A stretch of 13,425 nucleotides of DNA from JBOHHM01 sp050725495 (lineage in GTDB: Bacteria; Pseudomonadota; Gammaproteobacteria; Burkholderiales; Burkholderiaceae_C): contig JBOHHM010000221.1 in NCBI GenBank assembly GCA_050725495.1, positions 1 through 13,425 on the forward strand, read 5' to 3'. Shown here piece by piece: positions 13,159 to 13,425 of this stretch. The notes under the pieces were generated by a model. That model did not search any database. It saw only the letters and a list, made by a program, of their open reading frames with translations, and had not been told where the DNA came from. A program made the translations under genes and the position numbers. How positions within the stretch are numbered: the first letter of the stretch is position 1; each line of letters begins with the position of its first letter.

Positions 13159-13425
13159 ATGAAGACACGCGTCAGCGAAACCCCCGCCACCCAGTTCCTC
13201 AAAGCGAACCGGGTGGCCTTCACCGAGCACCGCTACGAGTACCTGGAGCATGGCGGCGCCCAGCACAGCGCCGAGGTGCTGGGCCTGGATCCGCTCACCG
13301 TGGTCAAGACGCTTGTCATGCAGGACCAGGACGCGAGGCCGCTGATCGTGCTGATGCATGGCAACTGCAAGGTCTCGACCAAGCAGCTGGCGCGCCAGAT
13401 CGGCGCCAAGTCGGTCGAGCCCTGC
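13159..13425 (+). CDS. ybaK: YbaK-type Cys-tRNA(Pro) deacylase, 5' part
   Basis: The first 89 residues of a YbaK/EbsC-family protein, cut by the window edge (family members are about 155-165 residues). YbaK hydrolyses cysteine wrongly loaded on tRNA(Pro) by prolyl-tRNA synthetase, a trans-editing step in the cytosol. Family features are TPATQFLKANRVAFTEHRYEY at the N-terminus, GLDPLTVVKTLVMQ with the conserved lysine of the VxKT motif, and KQLARQIGAKSVE. The ATG at 13159 gives the expected N-terminus, although the upstream bases (CGCAATCCCC) hold no Shine-Dalgarno and abut the heptad array. It follows tas by 97 bp on the same strand. A related editing domain (ProXp-type) is a less likely alternative. 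Confidence 0.9.
   Translation, partial: MKTRVSETPATQFLKANRVAFTEHRYEYLEHGGAQHSAEVLGLDPLTVVKTLVMQDQDARPLIVLMHGNCKVSTKQLARQIGAKSVEPC

Noticed and set aside
1..13425. Mobile elements, CRISPR arrays, toxin-antitoxin or defence genes
   Set aside because: No transposase, integrase, spacer-repeat array or defence-type domain was found on either strand. The tandem repeats at 13066-13148 have no spacers.

Overview
The window comes from a high-GC beta-proteobacterium, most likely order Burkholderiales and probably the Comamonadaceae (Acidovorax/Variovorax/Polaromonas-like). This rests on protein character, on the prfB-HAD-pepN-fbp gene cluster, and on short AT-rich GCTAT...ATAGC hairpins that I recall as common in that family. 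It is inference, since no database search was possible. The region is essentially chromosomal housekeeping: I see no insertion sequence, prophage, CRISPR array or defence island, and no clear undescribed system.

Layout. Positions 1-223 are a lower-GC stretch with no recognisable gene. Positions 224-5041 (minus) carry the very large NAD-dependent glutamate dehydrogenase. Upstream of it is a strong intrinsic terminator (5181-5219), then tRNA-Thr(CGT) (5224-5299, minus). Next is a tight minus-strand cluster, transcribed right to left: prfB (RF2, with the classical programmed +1 frameshift), a HAD phosphatase, pepN and fbp. prfB/HAD overlap by 1 base, HAD/pepN by 17 bp, and pepN/fbp are 13 bp apart. 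No terminator separates fbp from the tRNA, but a perfect TATAAT box overlaps the fbp stop codon and may serve the tRNA. Upstream of prfB, still on the minus strand, is an alpha/beta hydrolase (10894-11796). Its start codon lies 7 nt after a good -10 box, which suggests a leaderless mRNA. A 203-bp divergent region holding a perfect 16-bp palindrome and a dispersed-type inverted repeat separates it from the plus-strand aldo-keto reductase tas (12000-13061). A 97-bp gap follows, largely filled by 7-bp tandem repeats, and then the ybaK-type Cys-tRNA(Pro) deacylase, which runs off the right edge.

How the genes fit together. GDH links glutamate catabolism to the TCA cycle, Fbp drives gluconeogenesis and PepN releases amino acids from peptides, so catabolic carbon and nitrogen flow is a loose theme. 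RF2, tRNA-Thr and YbaK belong to translation and its fidelity. The most rewarding non-coding observations are the heptad repeat array abutting the ybaK start, the palindrome between the divergent genes, the AT-rich hairpin embedded in the pepN reading frame, the leaderless-type promoter and the tRNA promoter inside the fbp 3' end.
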